Below are positions 15,507 through 25,572 of a stretch of 64,000 nt of DNA, in pieces. Source of the DNA: Pseudooceanicola onchidii (GTDB taxonomy: Bacteria; Pseudomonadota; Alphaproteobacteria; Rhodobacterales; Rhodobacteraceae); contig NZ_SPUW01000001.1 in NCBI RefSeq assembly GCF_004959925.1, positions 186,001-250,000 of the forward strand, written 5' to 3'. The number at the start of each line of letters is the position of its first letter. The first letter of the stretch is position 1. Under the pieces are notes generated by a model. That model ran no database searches. It worked only from the letters and a program-made list of their open reading frames with translations, and was not told the origin of the DNA. A program made the translations under genes and the position numbers.

Positions 15507-17669
15507 TCAGGCCTCGGCCGCGTGGCCGGGCACGTCGGCGATCCGCGTGGCCAGAAGATCAAGAACCGCGGATTTCCGCATCGGTTTGCCGACATAGCCA
15601 TCCATTCCAAGCCGCTTCACCTCTTCCTCGGCGTCCTGCATGACATGTGCGGTCACGGCGATGATCGGGGTCCGGAGCAGCCCGCCCGCCTGCTCGGCCG
15701 TCCGGATGTGCTGGGTCGCCTCGGTCCCGTCCATGCCGGGCATCGACAGGTCCATCAGGATCAGGTCAGGCTTCAGCGCCTTCCACGATGCGACGGCTTC
15801 GGCGCCGTTTTCCGCGAAATGCAGATCGACCGGTTCATTCGCCAGCATCTTGGACAGGACCAGCCGGTTGGTCGCATTGTCCTCGGCGGCAAGGATCACG
15901 GGGCGAGCCCGGGCCGGAGCGCTGTCCGGCACGGGCGGGGCGGGGCCGATCCCGACCAGCGCGCGGAACAGGTCGCGGCGCGGGGTCGGGCGTTGCAGGA
16001 CGGCGGCAAGATGGCGGCGGCCCGGCTCCATCTCGGCGAAGCCACTGGTCGAGGACAGCATGATGATCGGGACCTCGTGCCCGGCCTCGCGCAGCGCCTC
16101 GGCCAGTTCCATCCCGTCCATGCCGGGCATGTTGTGGTCGGTGATTACCAGGTCGACCCGGTCATCGATCCGCTCAAGCGCCTCTTGCGCGGTGCGGCAG
16201 CTGACGGTCTCCGCCCCAAGCACGCCGATCTGCTTTTCCAGGATGGCGAGGTTGACGGCATGATCGTCGACCAGAAGCACCCGGCCCAGGTTTCGCGGAA
16301 CGATCACGGGCTGATCTGCCGCGGCCATGTCCTCGGCCATTGGCAGGGTGATCTGGAACCCGAAGGACGCGCCGACGCCTTCGTCGCTGTCCAGCCAGAT
16401 CCGCCCGCCCATAAGCCGGATCAACCGCTGAGAAATCGCAAGGCCCAGGCCAGAGCCTTCGAAACTGCGTTTCTTGCCATCCTCGACCTGGCTGAATTCG
16501 CTGAAGACCAGGTGCTGCTTGTCCTTGGCGATGCCGATCCCGGTGTCTTCGACGGTGACGTGCACATGCACCTCGCCGCTGTCGGTGTCGGGCAGGCCGA
16601 CGACGCGGGTAATCACGTGGCCTTCGGGCGTAAACTTGACCGCATTGCCCAGAAGGTTGGTCAGCACCTGCCGCAACCGCCCCGGATCGCCCAGGTACAT
16701 GGTGGGCAGGAACAGGTCGTAGTCCACGATCAGCTCAAGCCCCTTGTCGCGGGCGGCGGGCTGTAACAGCATCACAACCTCGTGGATGCAGCGTTCAAGA
16801 TCAAAGGGTTCGGGGTGAAGTTCCAGCTTCTCGGCCTCGATCTTGGAATAGTCGAGCACGTCGTTGATGATGACCAGCAGCGCCTCGCCCGAATTCTTGA
16901 TCGTCTCGACATACAGGCGCTGTTCATCGTTCAACGGCGTGTCCGAAAGCAGTTCGGTCATGCCGACGACCCCGTTCATCGGCGTCCGGATCTCGTGGCT
17001 CATGTTGGCGAGGAACGAACTTTTGGCGCGATTGGCGGCCTCGGCCTTGAGGCGCGCGGCCTTGAGCACCTTTTCGTAGCGCACCGTATCGGTGATGTTG
17101 AGCGCAAGGCAGACGATGCCGCCGTCGTGGCCACGTTGTTCCACCAGCTTGATCGACACGCCGTTCCATAGCCGGAAGATCATCGGCTCGGGCGTCGGTG
17201 CCTCCCATCTCTCCATCACGGCGCGGCGCCAGTCGGCAGGGTCGGCATCGCCGATATCCACCACGCCCTCTTCGGTGGCAATCTGCAGAAGCCGTACGAA
17301 GGTCACGCCCGGCTTGACCTCGTCGACCCCGTCGAAGACGTCGATCCAGGCATCGTTGGCGGCGATCATATGCCCGTCGGCGTCGAAGATCGCAAAGCCG
17401 TCCTCGATCGCCTGGATCGACTGCCACAGCCGCCGTTCGGCCACCTCGATCTTCTGGTTGGCGACCGAGAGGTCCAGCTTGACCCGTTGGTTTTCATCCT
17501 GGACGCTTTGCACCTGCGCCCGGGTTTCGACGATTTCCTCGGACAGCGCGCGGGCGTGACGGCCAAGCTTGCGGTTGGCCGCATGCAACTCTGCCTGTTT
17601 CTGTTCCAAAAGCCGTTCGGCGGCCAGGCGCGCGCGCCGTTCCTCCGCAAGCTTGGTGGCCAGGGTCAT
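15507..17669 (-). CDS. Hybrid sensor histidine kinase with PAS and two receiver domains
   Basis: 720 residues from ATG 17669 (GGAGAAG upstream). Order: coiled coil (about 5-85), PAS domain starting [20 protein letters not shown], HisKA with phospho-acceptor H225 in [11 protein letters not shown], HATPase ([21 protein letters not shown]), receiver 1 with D511 in [12 protein letters not shown], receiver 2 with D640 in [13 protein letters not shown]. There are no transmembrane segments, so it is a cytosolic sensor. Receiver 1 has QRP (R560) where the conserved lysine-proline KP is expected, while receiver 2 keeps GKP, so receiver 1 may phosphorylate abnormally. No cognate regulator is adjacent. 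It is divergent from the alpha-2-macroglobulin gene and upstream of the lytic transglycosylase. Confidence 0.92.
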   Translation of the reverse strand: MTLATKLAEERRARLAAERLLEQKQAELHAANRKLGRHARALSEEIVETRAQVQSVQDENQRVKLDLSVANQKIEVAERRLWQSIQAIEDGFAIFDADGHMIAANDAWIDVFDGVDEVKPGVTFVRLLQIATEEGVVDIGDADPADWRRAVMERWEAPTPEPMIFRLWNGVSIKLVEQRGHDGGIVCLALNITDTVRYEKVLKAARLKAEAANRAKSSFLANMSHEIRTPMNGVVGMTELLSDTPLNDEQRLYVETIKNSGEALLVIINDVLDYSKIEAEKLELHPEPFDLERCIHEVVMLLQPAARDKGLELIVDYDLFLPTMYLGDPGRLRQVLTNLLGNAVKFTPEGHVITRVVGLPDTDSGEVHVHVTVEDTGIGIAKDKQHLVFSEFSQVEDGKKRSFEGSGLGLAISQRLIRLMGGRIWLDSDEGVGASFGFQITLPMAEDMAAADQPVIVPRNLGRVLLVDDHAVNLAILEKQIGVLGAETVSCRTAQEALERIDDRVDLVITDHNMPGMDGMELAEALREAGHEVPIIMLSSTSGFAEMEPGRRHLAAVLQRPTPRRDLFRALVGIGPAPPVPDSAPARARPVILAAEDNATNRLVLSKMLANEPVDLHFAENGAEAVASWKALKPDLILMDLSMPGMDGTEATQHIRTAEQAGGLLRTPIIAVTAHVMQDAEEEVKRLGMDGYVGKPMRKSAVLDLLATRIADVPGHAAEA

Positions 17670-17831
17670 GCTCCGTCTTCTCCGTCGACCATGCCGCACT
17701 TTCCCGGGTCTTGGTGAAAAATCCGTTTAGAAAGCCGCCCTGTCCGACCGAATCCTTGTAACCCCCGAAACCCCCGTGCGACCCTCGGGACAGATCGGCC
17801 TGCCCCTGCAGTCCCGTCCGAGGAGATTTCC

Positions 17832-20800
17832 ATGATCCGTTTCAGCACCGTTCTTGCCACCCTTTTTGCCCTTGCCGCACCGATGGCGCAGGCCCAATCC
17901 GGACAGGCCCAATCCGGACAGGCCCAGACGACGCCCATGCCGGACACGCGGATCATCGTGACGCAGGATCGCGATTTCGTCGGACCCGACCTGCGGCAGT
18001 TGTTCGACACCACGTTCGAGGCCTGCCGGACGGCCTGCGAAAGCGATGGCGCCTGCCTGGCCTTCACCTTCAATTCCCGCTCGAATTCCTGTTTTCCCAA
18101 GTCCAACGTGACCGACACGACCGCCTATGACGGCGCGCAGTCGGCCATGATGCTGCGCATCGGGGACGCCGCGCGGACGCTGGCGGCGACCCGCGCGGCT
18201 GAGGTCGGGTTTCTGGGCGACGCCACCCTTTCGGGGGCGCGGGATCTGGCAAAGGACATCGGCTGGATCCACCCCGGCGGGCAGTTCCGGCTGGACCAGA
18301 TGACCGCGACCGCGCGCGATCGCCGGGCCGAGGGCAACATGCTTGACGCGATGCGCTGGACGGGCGGTGCCGTCGCGGCCTCGGATGCGTCCGATCTCTG
18401 GGCCGACTACGCGCGGCTTCTGGTGATCGTGGCCCCGGACGATAGCCGCAATCGGCACACCTACACCCGCCGCGCGCTTTATGCCGCGACCAACGCCTAC
18501 CTGCGCGCCGCGACCGACGCCGCGCGGGTCAATGCCCTGACCGCCATGGCCGAGGCGCTTGATCTGAACGACCGGGGCCGCGACATGATCCCGGCGCTGC
18601 GGCTGGCCGATCGCCTGCAACCGCGCGAAGACATCACCGCGCAGTTGGAAGACGCCATCGCGAAATACGGCTTCCGCATCCGCGAACACGAGGTCGACAG
18701 TGATCTTGCCGATCCCCGTATCTGCGCCGAATTCAATGAAGATCTGGTGAAGGCCGGGATCGATTACGCCGATTACGTCAAGCTGCCCGACCGCAGCCTG
18801 GCGGTCGAGGCATCAGGCAATCGTCTGTGCGTGACCGGGCTGACCCACGGCGAAAGCTACACCGTGACCTTCCGCGAAGGCCTTCCGTCGGCAAGCGGCG
18901 AGGCCCTGGCCAAGGACACGGAAATCCGCGCCTATGTCCGCGACCGGTCGCCCATGGTGACCTTCCCCGGTCGGGCCTACGTGCTGCCTGCGGCCGGTGA
19001 TGCGGCCCTGCCGATCGAGACGGTCAACCTGTCTGCGCTGGACCTGACGCTGTACCGCGTGACCGACCGCAACCTGCTGCGGTCGATCCAGGAGGGCTAT
19101 TTCGGCAACCGCATCTACACCTGGGATCGCGGCAATTTCGCGGACACCCTGGCCGAGGAGGTCTGGACCGGGACCGCCGAGACGGGCGAAGAGCTGAACC
19201 GCACCATGACCACCCGTCTGCCGCTTGGCGACGTGCTGGCTGGGATGGAGCCCGGGGCCTATGCGCTCAACGCCGCGATCCCCGGTCACGAGGAGGCAGA
19301 CCCCGCGACCCAGTGGTTCATCCTGACCGACATCGGCATGACGACCATGCAGGGCGGCGATGGTCTGCACGTGTTCCTGCGCGGGCTGGGCGATGCGCGG
19401 CCCAAGGATGGGGTCGAGGTCGCCCTACTGAACAAGGCCAACCGCGTTCTGGGCACGGCCAGGTCCGATGCCATGGGCTATGTCCGTTTCGACGCCGGTC
19501 TGACCCGGGGCACCGGCGGTGCCGCCCCCGCCATGGTCACGGCCCGCGCAGGCGACGACCTGGCCTTCCTGTCGCTGACCGATCCGGCGTTCGATCTGTC
19601 CGACCGGGGCGTAGCGGGGCGCGAACCTTCGCCGCCGATCGACGTTTTCCTTGCAACCGACCGGGGCGCCTATCGCGCCGGAGAGGTCATTCACCTGACC
19701 GCGCTGGCCCGTGACGGTCAGGCCAAGGCAATCGACGGTCTGCCGGTGACGGCAATCCTGACCCGGCCCGACGGGGTGGAATACGCCCGCATGACCTCGA
19801 CCCGCGACGCGGCGGGGGGGCATGTCTTTGCCATGCCGCTTGGCCAGACGGTGCCCCGCGGCAGCTGGCGGGTCGACATCAAGGCCGATCTCGACGCGCC
19901 CGCCCTGGCGACAACCAAGGTGCTGGTCGAAGACTTCCTGCCCGAACGCATCGACGTGGCGCTGGATCTGCCCGAAGCTCCGCTGGCGGCGGGTAACCTG
20001 CCGGACCTGGCGGTTCAGGCCGACTACCTGTTCGGGGCGCCGGGTGCCGATCTGGATGTCGAAGGGGATGTCCGCCTGACCACCGCGCGGCGGATCGACA
20101 GCTTCCCTGGCTATCTTTTCGGTCGTCACGACGCAGCGCGATTTGCCCGAACGACCTTTGTCTCCGGCACCACCGATGCGACCGGGGCGGCCCAGCTTGC
20201 CCTGACGCCCGAGTTTCCCGACAGCCCGATCGGCGCGCCCTTCGACCTGACCGCGACGATCCGCGTCAAGGAAGGCTCGGGCCGGCCTGTCGAACGGCAG
20301 ATCACCCGCACGGTGGGCCCAGACGGTCCGGCCATCGGCATCCGCCCCCTGTTTGGCGGAGACCTCGCCGAAGGGGACACCGCGCGCTTTTCGCTGATCG
20401 CCCTCGACGCCGCCCTGTCGCCGCAGCCGATGCAGGTGCGCTGGACGGTCAACCGTGTCACCACCCGGTATCAGTGGTATCGCCAGTACGGCAGCTGGAA
20501 CTGGGAACCCTACACCACCCGGTCCGAGGTTGCCTCGGGCACCGCCACCCTCGGGGCCGACCCGGTCGAGGTCGCGGCGCCGACCGACTGGGGCCAGTAT
20601 GAAATCGTCGTCGAACGCACCGACGGCAGCTACGTCGCCTCAAGCACCGATTTCACCGCAGGCTGGTTCGCCCCCGCCGACGCGACCACGACGCCCGACA
20701 TGTTGGAGCTGTCGCTCGATGCCGCCGAATACCGCGCCGGGGACACCGCCCGCCTGCGCATCGTCCCCCGCCATGCCGGCACCGCGCTGATCACCGTCGT

Positions 20801-23300
20801 GTCGAACCGTCTGATCGACATGAAGGCGGTCGAGGTTGCAGAGGGCGAGACCGTGATCGACCTGCCCGTCACTGACGACTGGGGCACCGGTGCTTATGTC
20901 ACCGCCTCGGTCATGCGGCCGATGGATGCGGCGGCGGGGCAGATGCCCGCGCGGTCCCTGGGCCTGAGCCATGCCAGCGTCAGCCCCGGCGACAAGGCGC
21001 TGGATGTCCGGATCGAGACGCCCGAGGCCTCTGACCCGCGCGGACCGCTCAAGGCCACCGTGCAGGTCGATGGCATCACCGGAGGCGAGCAGGCCTACGT
21101 GACCGTGGCCGCTGTCGATCTGGGCATCCTCAACCTGACCGGGTTCGAGACGCCCGATCCGCAGGGGCACTACTTTGGCCAACAGCGGCTTGGGATGGAT
21201 ATCCGCGATCTTTACGGGCGGCTGATCGACAGCACGCAGGGCGCGCTTGGCCGGGTGCGGTCGGGCGGCGATGCGGCGGGCAGCGCGGGGTTGCAATCGC
21301 CCCCGCCGACCGAAAAGCTTGTCGCCTATTTCACCGGGCCGCTTCAGGTCGCCGCCGATGGCACCGCGCAGGTCAGCTTCGACATGCCCGAATTCAATGG
21401 CACCGTGCGCCTGATGGCCATCGCCTGGACTGACACAGGCGTCGGCGCGGCCGAGGCCGACGTGCTGGTCCGCGACCCCGTCGTCGTGACCGCATCGCTG
21501 CCGCGCTTCCTGCAGCCCGGGGATCAGTCGTCGCTGCTGCTTGAAATCGTGCATGCGACAGGTCCGACCGGCCGCATGGGGCTGGACGTGGTGGCCGATG
21601 GCGTGACCCTGACCGGTGCCGTGCCCTCGGGCATCGATCTGGCCGACAAGGCGACGGAAACTCTTCGCATTCCCTTCACCGCGACCGAGGTTGGCGATCA
21701 TACGATCACGGTCGCCCTGACGACACCGGCCGGGCGGCAGCTGACCAAACGGCTGACCATGCCCGTGCGCGTCAATGACCCCGAAGTCGCGACGACGCAG
21801 CGGTTTACCCTCGCCGCAGGCGATACCTTCACCCTGGATCGCAACGTTTTTGCAAACCTCGTGGCCGGCACCGGAGAGGCCATCGTCTCGGCCGGGCCGC
21901 TGGCCCGCATCGACGCGCCCGAGCTTCTGGCGACGCTCAACAGCTATCCCTACGGCTGCACGGAACAGGTCACCTCAAAGGCGATGCCGCTGCTGTACCT
22001 GTCGTCGGTGGCCGAGGCCATGGGACTGGCGATGCCCGGACAGGTCGAAGACCGGATCGAACAGGCGGTCGACCGCATCCTGACGCGGCAGGCGACCAAC
22101 GGGGCCTTCGGGCTCTGGCGGGCCCAGTCCGGGGATTTCTGGCTGGACGCCTATGTCACCGACTTCCTGTCGCGCGCCAAGGCCGAAGGGCACGACGTCA
22201 ATCCGCTTGCCTTCCGCATGGCCGTCGACAACCTGCGCAACCGGGTGAACTATGCCCCCGATTTCGACGCCTCGACCAATGGCGGAGGAGAGGACCTGGC
22301 CTATGCCCTGATGGTGCTGTCCCGCGAAGGCGCGGCAAACATGGGCGATCTGCGCTACTATGCCGATGTGAAGGGCGATGACTTTGCCACCCCGCTGGCG
22401 GCGGCGCAGCTGGGCGCGGCGCTGGCGATGTACGGCGACCAGACCCGGGCCGATGCGATGTTTGCCATCGCCGGAAAGGCCCTGACCCGCCAGCACGAAA
22501 CGCCCGAGGCGCGGACCTTCCGCACCGACTATGGCACCGACTTGCGCGACACCGCGGCCGTCCTGTCTCTGGCGGTCGAGGCTGGGTCGACCGCGATCGA
22601 CCGGCAGGCGCTGATCGCCCGGGTGGTCAGCCGTGACGGCCCGATGTCGACGCAGGAAAGCGCCTGGACCCTGCTGGCCGCCAAGGCGCTGATCGACGAT
22701 CCGGTCGCCGCCAACCTGTCGCTTGACGGTGCGCCCGTGTCGGGCCCCTTCGTGCGGCGGACCGAAGCGCAGGCCTTCACCCCCATGGCGATCCGCAACG
22801 AGGGGACAGAGGCCACCGACATCACCCTGACGACCCTCGGCGTGCCCGCCACGCCGGTCGAGGCCGGGGGATACGGCTATGCCATCACCCGGGAATACTA
22901 CACCACCGACGGTGACCCGGTGGATCCGGCGCAGGTGGCGCAGGGCACCCGTCTGGTCACGGTGCTGACCGTCCAGCCGTTCGAAAAGACCGGCGCGCGG
23001 CTGATGGTGGACGATCCGCTGCCCGCCGGGTTCGAGATCGACAACCCCAACCTGATCCGCGCCGGCGACATCCGCGCGCTGGACTGGCTGAACCCGGTCG
23101 AGGGCGAGCACAGCGAATTCCGGTCGGACCGGTTCCTGACGGCGATCGACTGGCGGTCGGACAAGCCCTTCCAGCTGGCCTATATCGTCCGCGCGATCAC
23201 CCCGGGCAGCTATCACCACCCCGCCGCCACGGTCGAAGACATGTACCGCCCGCGCTACCGGGCGCGGACCGATGCGGGTCGGGTGACGATCGCCGAATGA
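17832..23300 (+). CDS. Bacterial alpha-2-macroglobulin family protein with N-terminal PAN/apple domain
   Basis: 1822 residues, AGGAG before the ATG. A signal peptide (MIRFSTVLATLFALAAPMAQA) is followed by a duplicated SGQAQ spacer and a PAN/apple domain around residues 35-98 (CRTACESDGACLAFTFNSRSNSCF). Macroglobulin MG domains fill the middle (FLATDRGAYRAGEVIHLTALARD). The thioester motif GCTEQ is intact at C1376, EQ 1378-1379, inside an alpha-alpha barrel complement-like domain. Such proteins trap proteases in the periplasm and are paired with PBP1C in cell-envelope defence or repair. No lipobox cysteine follows the signal, unlike E. coli YfhM, so it may be soluble. The stop overlaps pbpC (ATGA). 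Confidence 0.95.
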   Translation: MIRFSTVLATLFALAAPMAQAQSGQAQSGQAQTTPMPDTRIIVTQDRDFVGPDLRQLFDTTFEACRTACESDGACLAFTFNSRSNSCFPKSNVTDTTAYDGAQSAMMLRIGDAARTLAATRAAEVGFLGDATLSGARDLAKDIGWIHPGGQFRLDQMTATARDRRAEGNMLDAMRWTGGAVAASDASDLWADYARLLVIVAPDDSRNRHTYTRRALYAATNAYLRAATDAARVNALTAMAEALDLNDRGRDMIPALRLADRLQPREDITAQLEDAIAKYGFRIREHEVDSDLADPRICAEFNEDLVKAGIDYADYVKLPDRSLAVEASGNRLCVTGLTHGESYTVTFREGLPSASGEALAKDTEIRAYVRDRSPMVTFPGRAYVLPAAGDAALPIETVNLSALDLTLYRVTDRNLLRSIQEGYFGNRIYTWDRGNFADTLAEEVWTGTAETGEELNRTMTTRLPLGDVLAGMEPGAYALNAAIPGHEEADPATQWFILTDIGMTTMQGGDGLHVFLRGLGDARPKDGVEVALLNKANRVLGTARSDAMGYVRFDAGLTRGTGGAAPAMVTARAGDDLAFLSLTDPAFDLSDRGVAGREPSPPIDVFLATDRGAYRAGEVIHLTALARDGQAKAIDGLPVTAILTRPDGVEYARMTSTRDAAGGHVFAMPLGQTVPRGSWRVDIKADLDAPALATTKVLVEDFLPERIDVALDLPEAPLAAGNLPDLAVQADYLFGAPGADLDVEGDVRLTTARRIDSFPGYLFGRHDAARFARTTFVSGTTDATGAAQLALTPEFPDSPIGAPFDLTATIRVKEGSGRPVERQITRTVGPDGPAIGIRPLFGGDLAEGDTARFSLIALDAALSPQPMQVRWTVNRVTTRYQWYRQYGSWNWEPYTTRSEVASGTATLGADPVEVAAPTDWGQYEIVVERTDGSYVASSTDFTAGWFAPADATTTPDMLELSLDAAEYRAGDTARLRIVPRHAGTALITVVSNRLIDMKAVEVAEGETVIDLPVTDDWGTGAYVTASVMRPMDAAAGQMPARSLGLSHASVSPGDKALDVRIETPEASDPRGPLKATVQVDGITGGEQAYVTVAAVDLGILNLTGFETPDPQGHYFGQQRLGMDIRDLYGRLIDSTQGALGRVRSGGDAAGSAGLQSPPPTEKLVAYFTGPLQVAADGTAQVSFDMPEFNGTVRLMAIAWTDTGVGAAEADVLVRDPVVVTASLPRFLQPGDQSSLLLEIVHATGPTGRMGLDVVADGVTLTGAVPSGIDLADKATETLRIPFTATEVGDHTITVALTTPAGRQLTKRLTMPVRVNDPEVATTQRFTLAAGDTFTLDRNVFANLVAGTGEAIVSAGPLARIDAPELLATLNSYPYGCTEQVTSKAMPLLYLSSVAEAMGLAMPGQVEDRIEQAVDRILTRQATNGAFGLWRAQSGDFWLDAYVTDFLSRAKAEGHDVNPLAFRMAVDNLRNRVNYAPDFDASTNGGGEDLAYALMVLSREGAANMGDLRYYADVKGDDFATPLAAAQLGAALAMYGDQTRADAMFAIAGKALTRQHETPEARTFRTDYGTDLRDTAAVLSLAVEAGSTAIDRQALIARVVSRDGPMSTQESAWTLLAAKALIDDPVAANLSLDGAPVSGPFVRRTEAQAFTPMAIRNEGTEATDITLTTLGVPATPVEAGGYGYAITREYYTTDGDPVDPAQVAQGTRLVTVLTVQPFEKTGARLMVDDPLPAGFEIDNPNLIRAGDIRALDWLNPVEGEHSEFRSDRFLTAIDWRSDKPFQLAYIVRAITPGSYHHPAATVEDMYRPRYRARTDAGRVTIAE
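17891..17926 (+). repeat. 15-bp tandem repeat at the signal-peptide junction of the alpha-2-macroglobulin gene
   Basis: GGCCCAATCCGGACA occurs at 17891-17905 and 17906-17920, with six bases of a third copy. It is in frame, giving the AQSGQAQSGQAQ spacer just after the predicted cleavage site. Confidence 0.95.
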
Positions 23301-25459
23301 CTCGCGCGCTGCTGATCCTGGCTCTGGCCCTCTGGGCCGGGGCGCTGGCCCGGGACCGGGTGGATCTGTGGATTGACCGCACCGATCTGCCGCCGCTCCT
23401 GCTTGAGACTTCGGCCGAGGTGCGGGACCGCAACGGCGACCTGTTGCGGGTCTACACGGTGGCGGACGGGCGCTGGCGGCTGCGGGTGTCCGGTGTCGCG
23501 ACCGGCTGTGACGCGGCGCATCCGGCCACGACGCATTCCGACGCCCCGCGCGACGGTGACCGCGCATCCCGCCCGACTGCGGCAACTCGGGCTGGTCCAT
23601 GCCCTGTGCACGACAAACCGGGCTCCGGGCACACGGGGTCGGCTATCGACCCCCTCTACCTCCGGATGCTCTTCGCTTACGAAGACCAGCGGTTCCTGAC
23701 GCATTCGGGTGTCGACCTGCGGGCCATGGCGCGTGCGGCCTGGACATCGCTTCGCGCGGGCCGCATCACCTCTGGCGGCTCGACGCTGACCATGCAGACC
23801 GCCCGCCTGCTGGAAGCTTCAGGCACGGGCGCGTGGCGGGGCAAGCTGCGGCAGATCAGGGTCGCGCTGGCGCTGGAGCGTCAGCTGGACAAGGCGCAGA
23901 TCCTCGATCTCTATCTTCACCTCGCGCCCATGGGCGGCAACCTTGAAGGCCTGCGTGCCGCGACCCTGTCGTATTTCGGCAAGGAGCCGCGCCGCCTGAC
24001 CCCGGCCGAGGCCGCGCTGCTGGTTGCCCTGCCGCAGTCGCCCGAAGCCCGACGCCCCGACCGGCACCCGATCGAGGCACGCGCCGCCCGGGATCGCGTG
24101 CTGATCCGGATGATCCGCCAGGGCGTGCTGACAGAGGCCGAGGCCCGGGTGGCAGCCACCGATACTGCGCCACGTACCCGCCGGGCCTTCCCGGCGCTCG
24201 CGCCGCATCTGACCGACCGTGCCCTGCACGCGGCGCCGGATGCCCCGACCCAGACCCTGACGCTGGACGCCACCCTGCAGGCGCAGCTTGAGGATCTGGC
24301 GCGGCGCACCCTGCGCGGCCGGTCCGACCGCATTTCCGTCGCCATCGTTGCCGCGGATCACCGAAGCGGAGAGATCCTGGCCTCGGTCGGGTCCGGCGGC
24401 ATGACGGACCGGGGGCAGGGGTTCGTCGACATGACGCAGGCCCTGCGGTCACCCGGATCGACGCTGAAGCCGCTGATCTACGGGCTCGCGTTCGACCAGG
24501 GCCTGGCCCACCCCGAAACGCTGATCGCCGACCGGCCGATGGACTTCGACGGCTACGCACCGCAGAATTTCGACGGCCATTTCCGAGGTGAAGTCCGCGT
24601 GGCCGATGCCCTGCGCCTGTCGCTGAACCTGCCGGCCGTGCAATTGACCGAGGCGATCGGCCCGCAGAACCTGATGGCCGCCCTGCGCCGCGCGGGCACG
24701 CAGCCCGATCTGACCGGCACGCCCGGCCTTGCCGTCGCCCTTGGCGGGCTGGGCATGACGTTGACGGATCTGACCCAGCTGTACGCAAGCCTGGCCAATG
24801 GGGGGATGACCCGTCCCCTGCACTGGCGGGCGCAGGAGCACCTGGACCAGCCGCGCCTGATGTCGCGCGCCTCGGCCTGGCAGGTCGGGCACATCCTTGC
24901 CGGTCTGGCCCCGCCACCCGGTGCGCCGGCCAACCGGCTCGCCTACAAGACCGGCACCAGCTATGGCCACCGCGACGCCTGGGCGATCGGGTTCGACGGG
25001 GCGCATGTGATCGGCGTGTGGATGGGCCGGCCCGACGGCACGCCCGTGCCCGGCGCCTTCGGCGGCGACCTGGCCGCCCCCGTCCTGTTCGAGGCCTTCG
25101 GCCGCCTGAAACCCACGCTCGACGCCCCGCCGCCACCGCCGCCCGAAACCCTTCTGGTCGGCGCGGCTCTGCTGCCCGAGCCGCTGAAACGCTTCCGGTC
25201 GCGCACGGGCCTGGACGACACGGATCGCCCGCAGGTCGCCTTCCCGCCGGACGGCGCGGTGCTGGCCGTCGGCGCGGCCCTGCCTGCCAAGGTGCGCGAT
25301 GGCGTGGCCCCCTTCACCTGGCTGGCCAATGGTCATCCGGTCCGCACCGCCGAACGCGGGCGCGAAGTACTGCTGGACGGGCTGGGGCGCGGCTTTACCG
25401 AACTGTCGGTGATCGATGGGGCCGGGCGGTCCGCCCGGGTCGAGGTGGTGCTGGAGTAG
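23297..25459 (+). CDS. pbpC: Penicillin-binding protein 1C (bifunctional glycosyltransferase/transpeptidase)
   Basis: 720 residues. One N-terminal hydrophobic anchor (RALLILALALWAGALA). GT51 domain with catalytic E129 in FAYEDQRFLTHSGVD, then SGGSTLTMQTARLL. Transpeptidase domain with S388-T-L-K391 and KTGTSYG. The C-terminal 90 residues match the PBP1C-specific domain. It polymerises and may cross-link peptidoglycan in the periplasm. Between the first GT51 strand and E129, residues about 64-115 are an insert rich in T, A, P, G and D with two cysteines, where relatives run almost directly from WRL to DPxY. The ATGA overlap with the macroglobulin gene follows the conserved pairing of the two genes. 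Confidence 0.93.
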   Translation: MTRALLILALALWAGALARDRVDLWIDRTDLPPLLLETSAEVRDRNGDLLRVYTVADGRWRLRVSGVATGCDAAHPATTHSDAPRDGDRASRPTAATRAGPCPVHDKPGSGHTGSAIDPLYLRMLFAYEDQRFLTHSGVDLRAMARAAWTSLRAGRITSGGSTLTMQTARLLEASGTGAWRGKLRQIRVALALERQLDKAQILDLYLHLAPMGGNLEGLRAATLSYFGKEPRRLTPAEAALLVALPQSPEARRPDRHPIEARAARDRVLIRMIRQGVLTEAEARVAATDTAPRTRRAFPALAPHLTDRALHAAPDAPTQTLTLDATLQAQLEDLARRTLRGRSDRISVAIVAADHRSGEILASVGSGGMTDRGQGFVDMTQALRSPGSTLKPLIYGLAFDQGLAHPETLIADRPMDFDGYAPQNFDGHFRGEVRVADALRLSLNLPAVQLTEAIGPQNLMAALRRAGTQPDLTGTPGLAVALGGLGMTLTDLTQLYASLANGGMTRPLHWRAQEHLDQPRLMSRASAWQVGHILAGLAPPPGAPANRLAYKTGTSYGHRDAWAIGFDGAHVIGVWMGRPDGTPVPGAFGGDLAAPVLFEAFGRLKPTLDAPPPPPPETLLVGAALLPEPLKRFRSRTGLDDTDRPQVAFPPDGAVLAVGAALPAKVRDGVAPFTWLANGHPVRTAERGREVLLDGLGRGFTELSVIDGAGRSARVEVVLE

Positions 25460-25528
25460 GGGCGCCACGCTGGCCCGACGGCTCGGCAAGGTCCACGGGT
25501 GACCTGTCGGGCAGGCACCAACGACAAC

Positions 25529-25548
25529 GGGCGCCCCGAGGGACGCCC
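25529..25548. terminator. Hairpin between pbpC and the thiolase gene
   Basis: GGGCGCCCC (25529-25537) pairs with GGGACGCCC (25540-25548) at eight of nine positions with a very short loop. It sits between convergent stops. No strong T tract, so a terminator role is likely but not certain. Confidence 0.5.
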
Positions 25549-25572
25549 GCCATGATCAGCCCTGTGGCCCGA

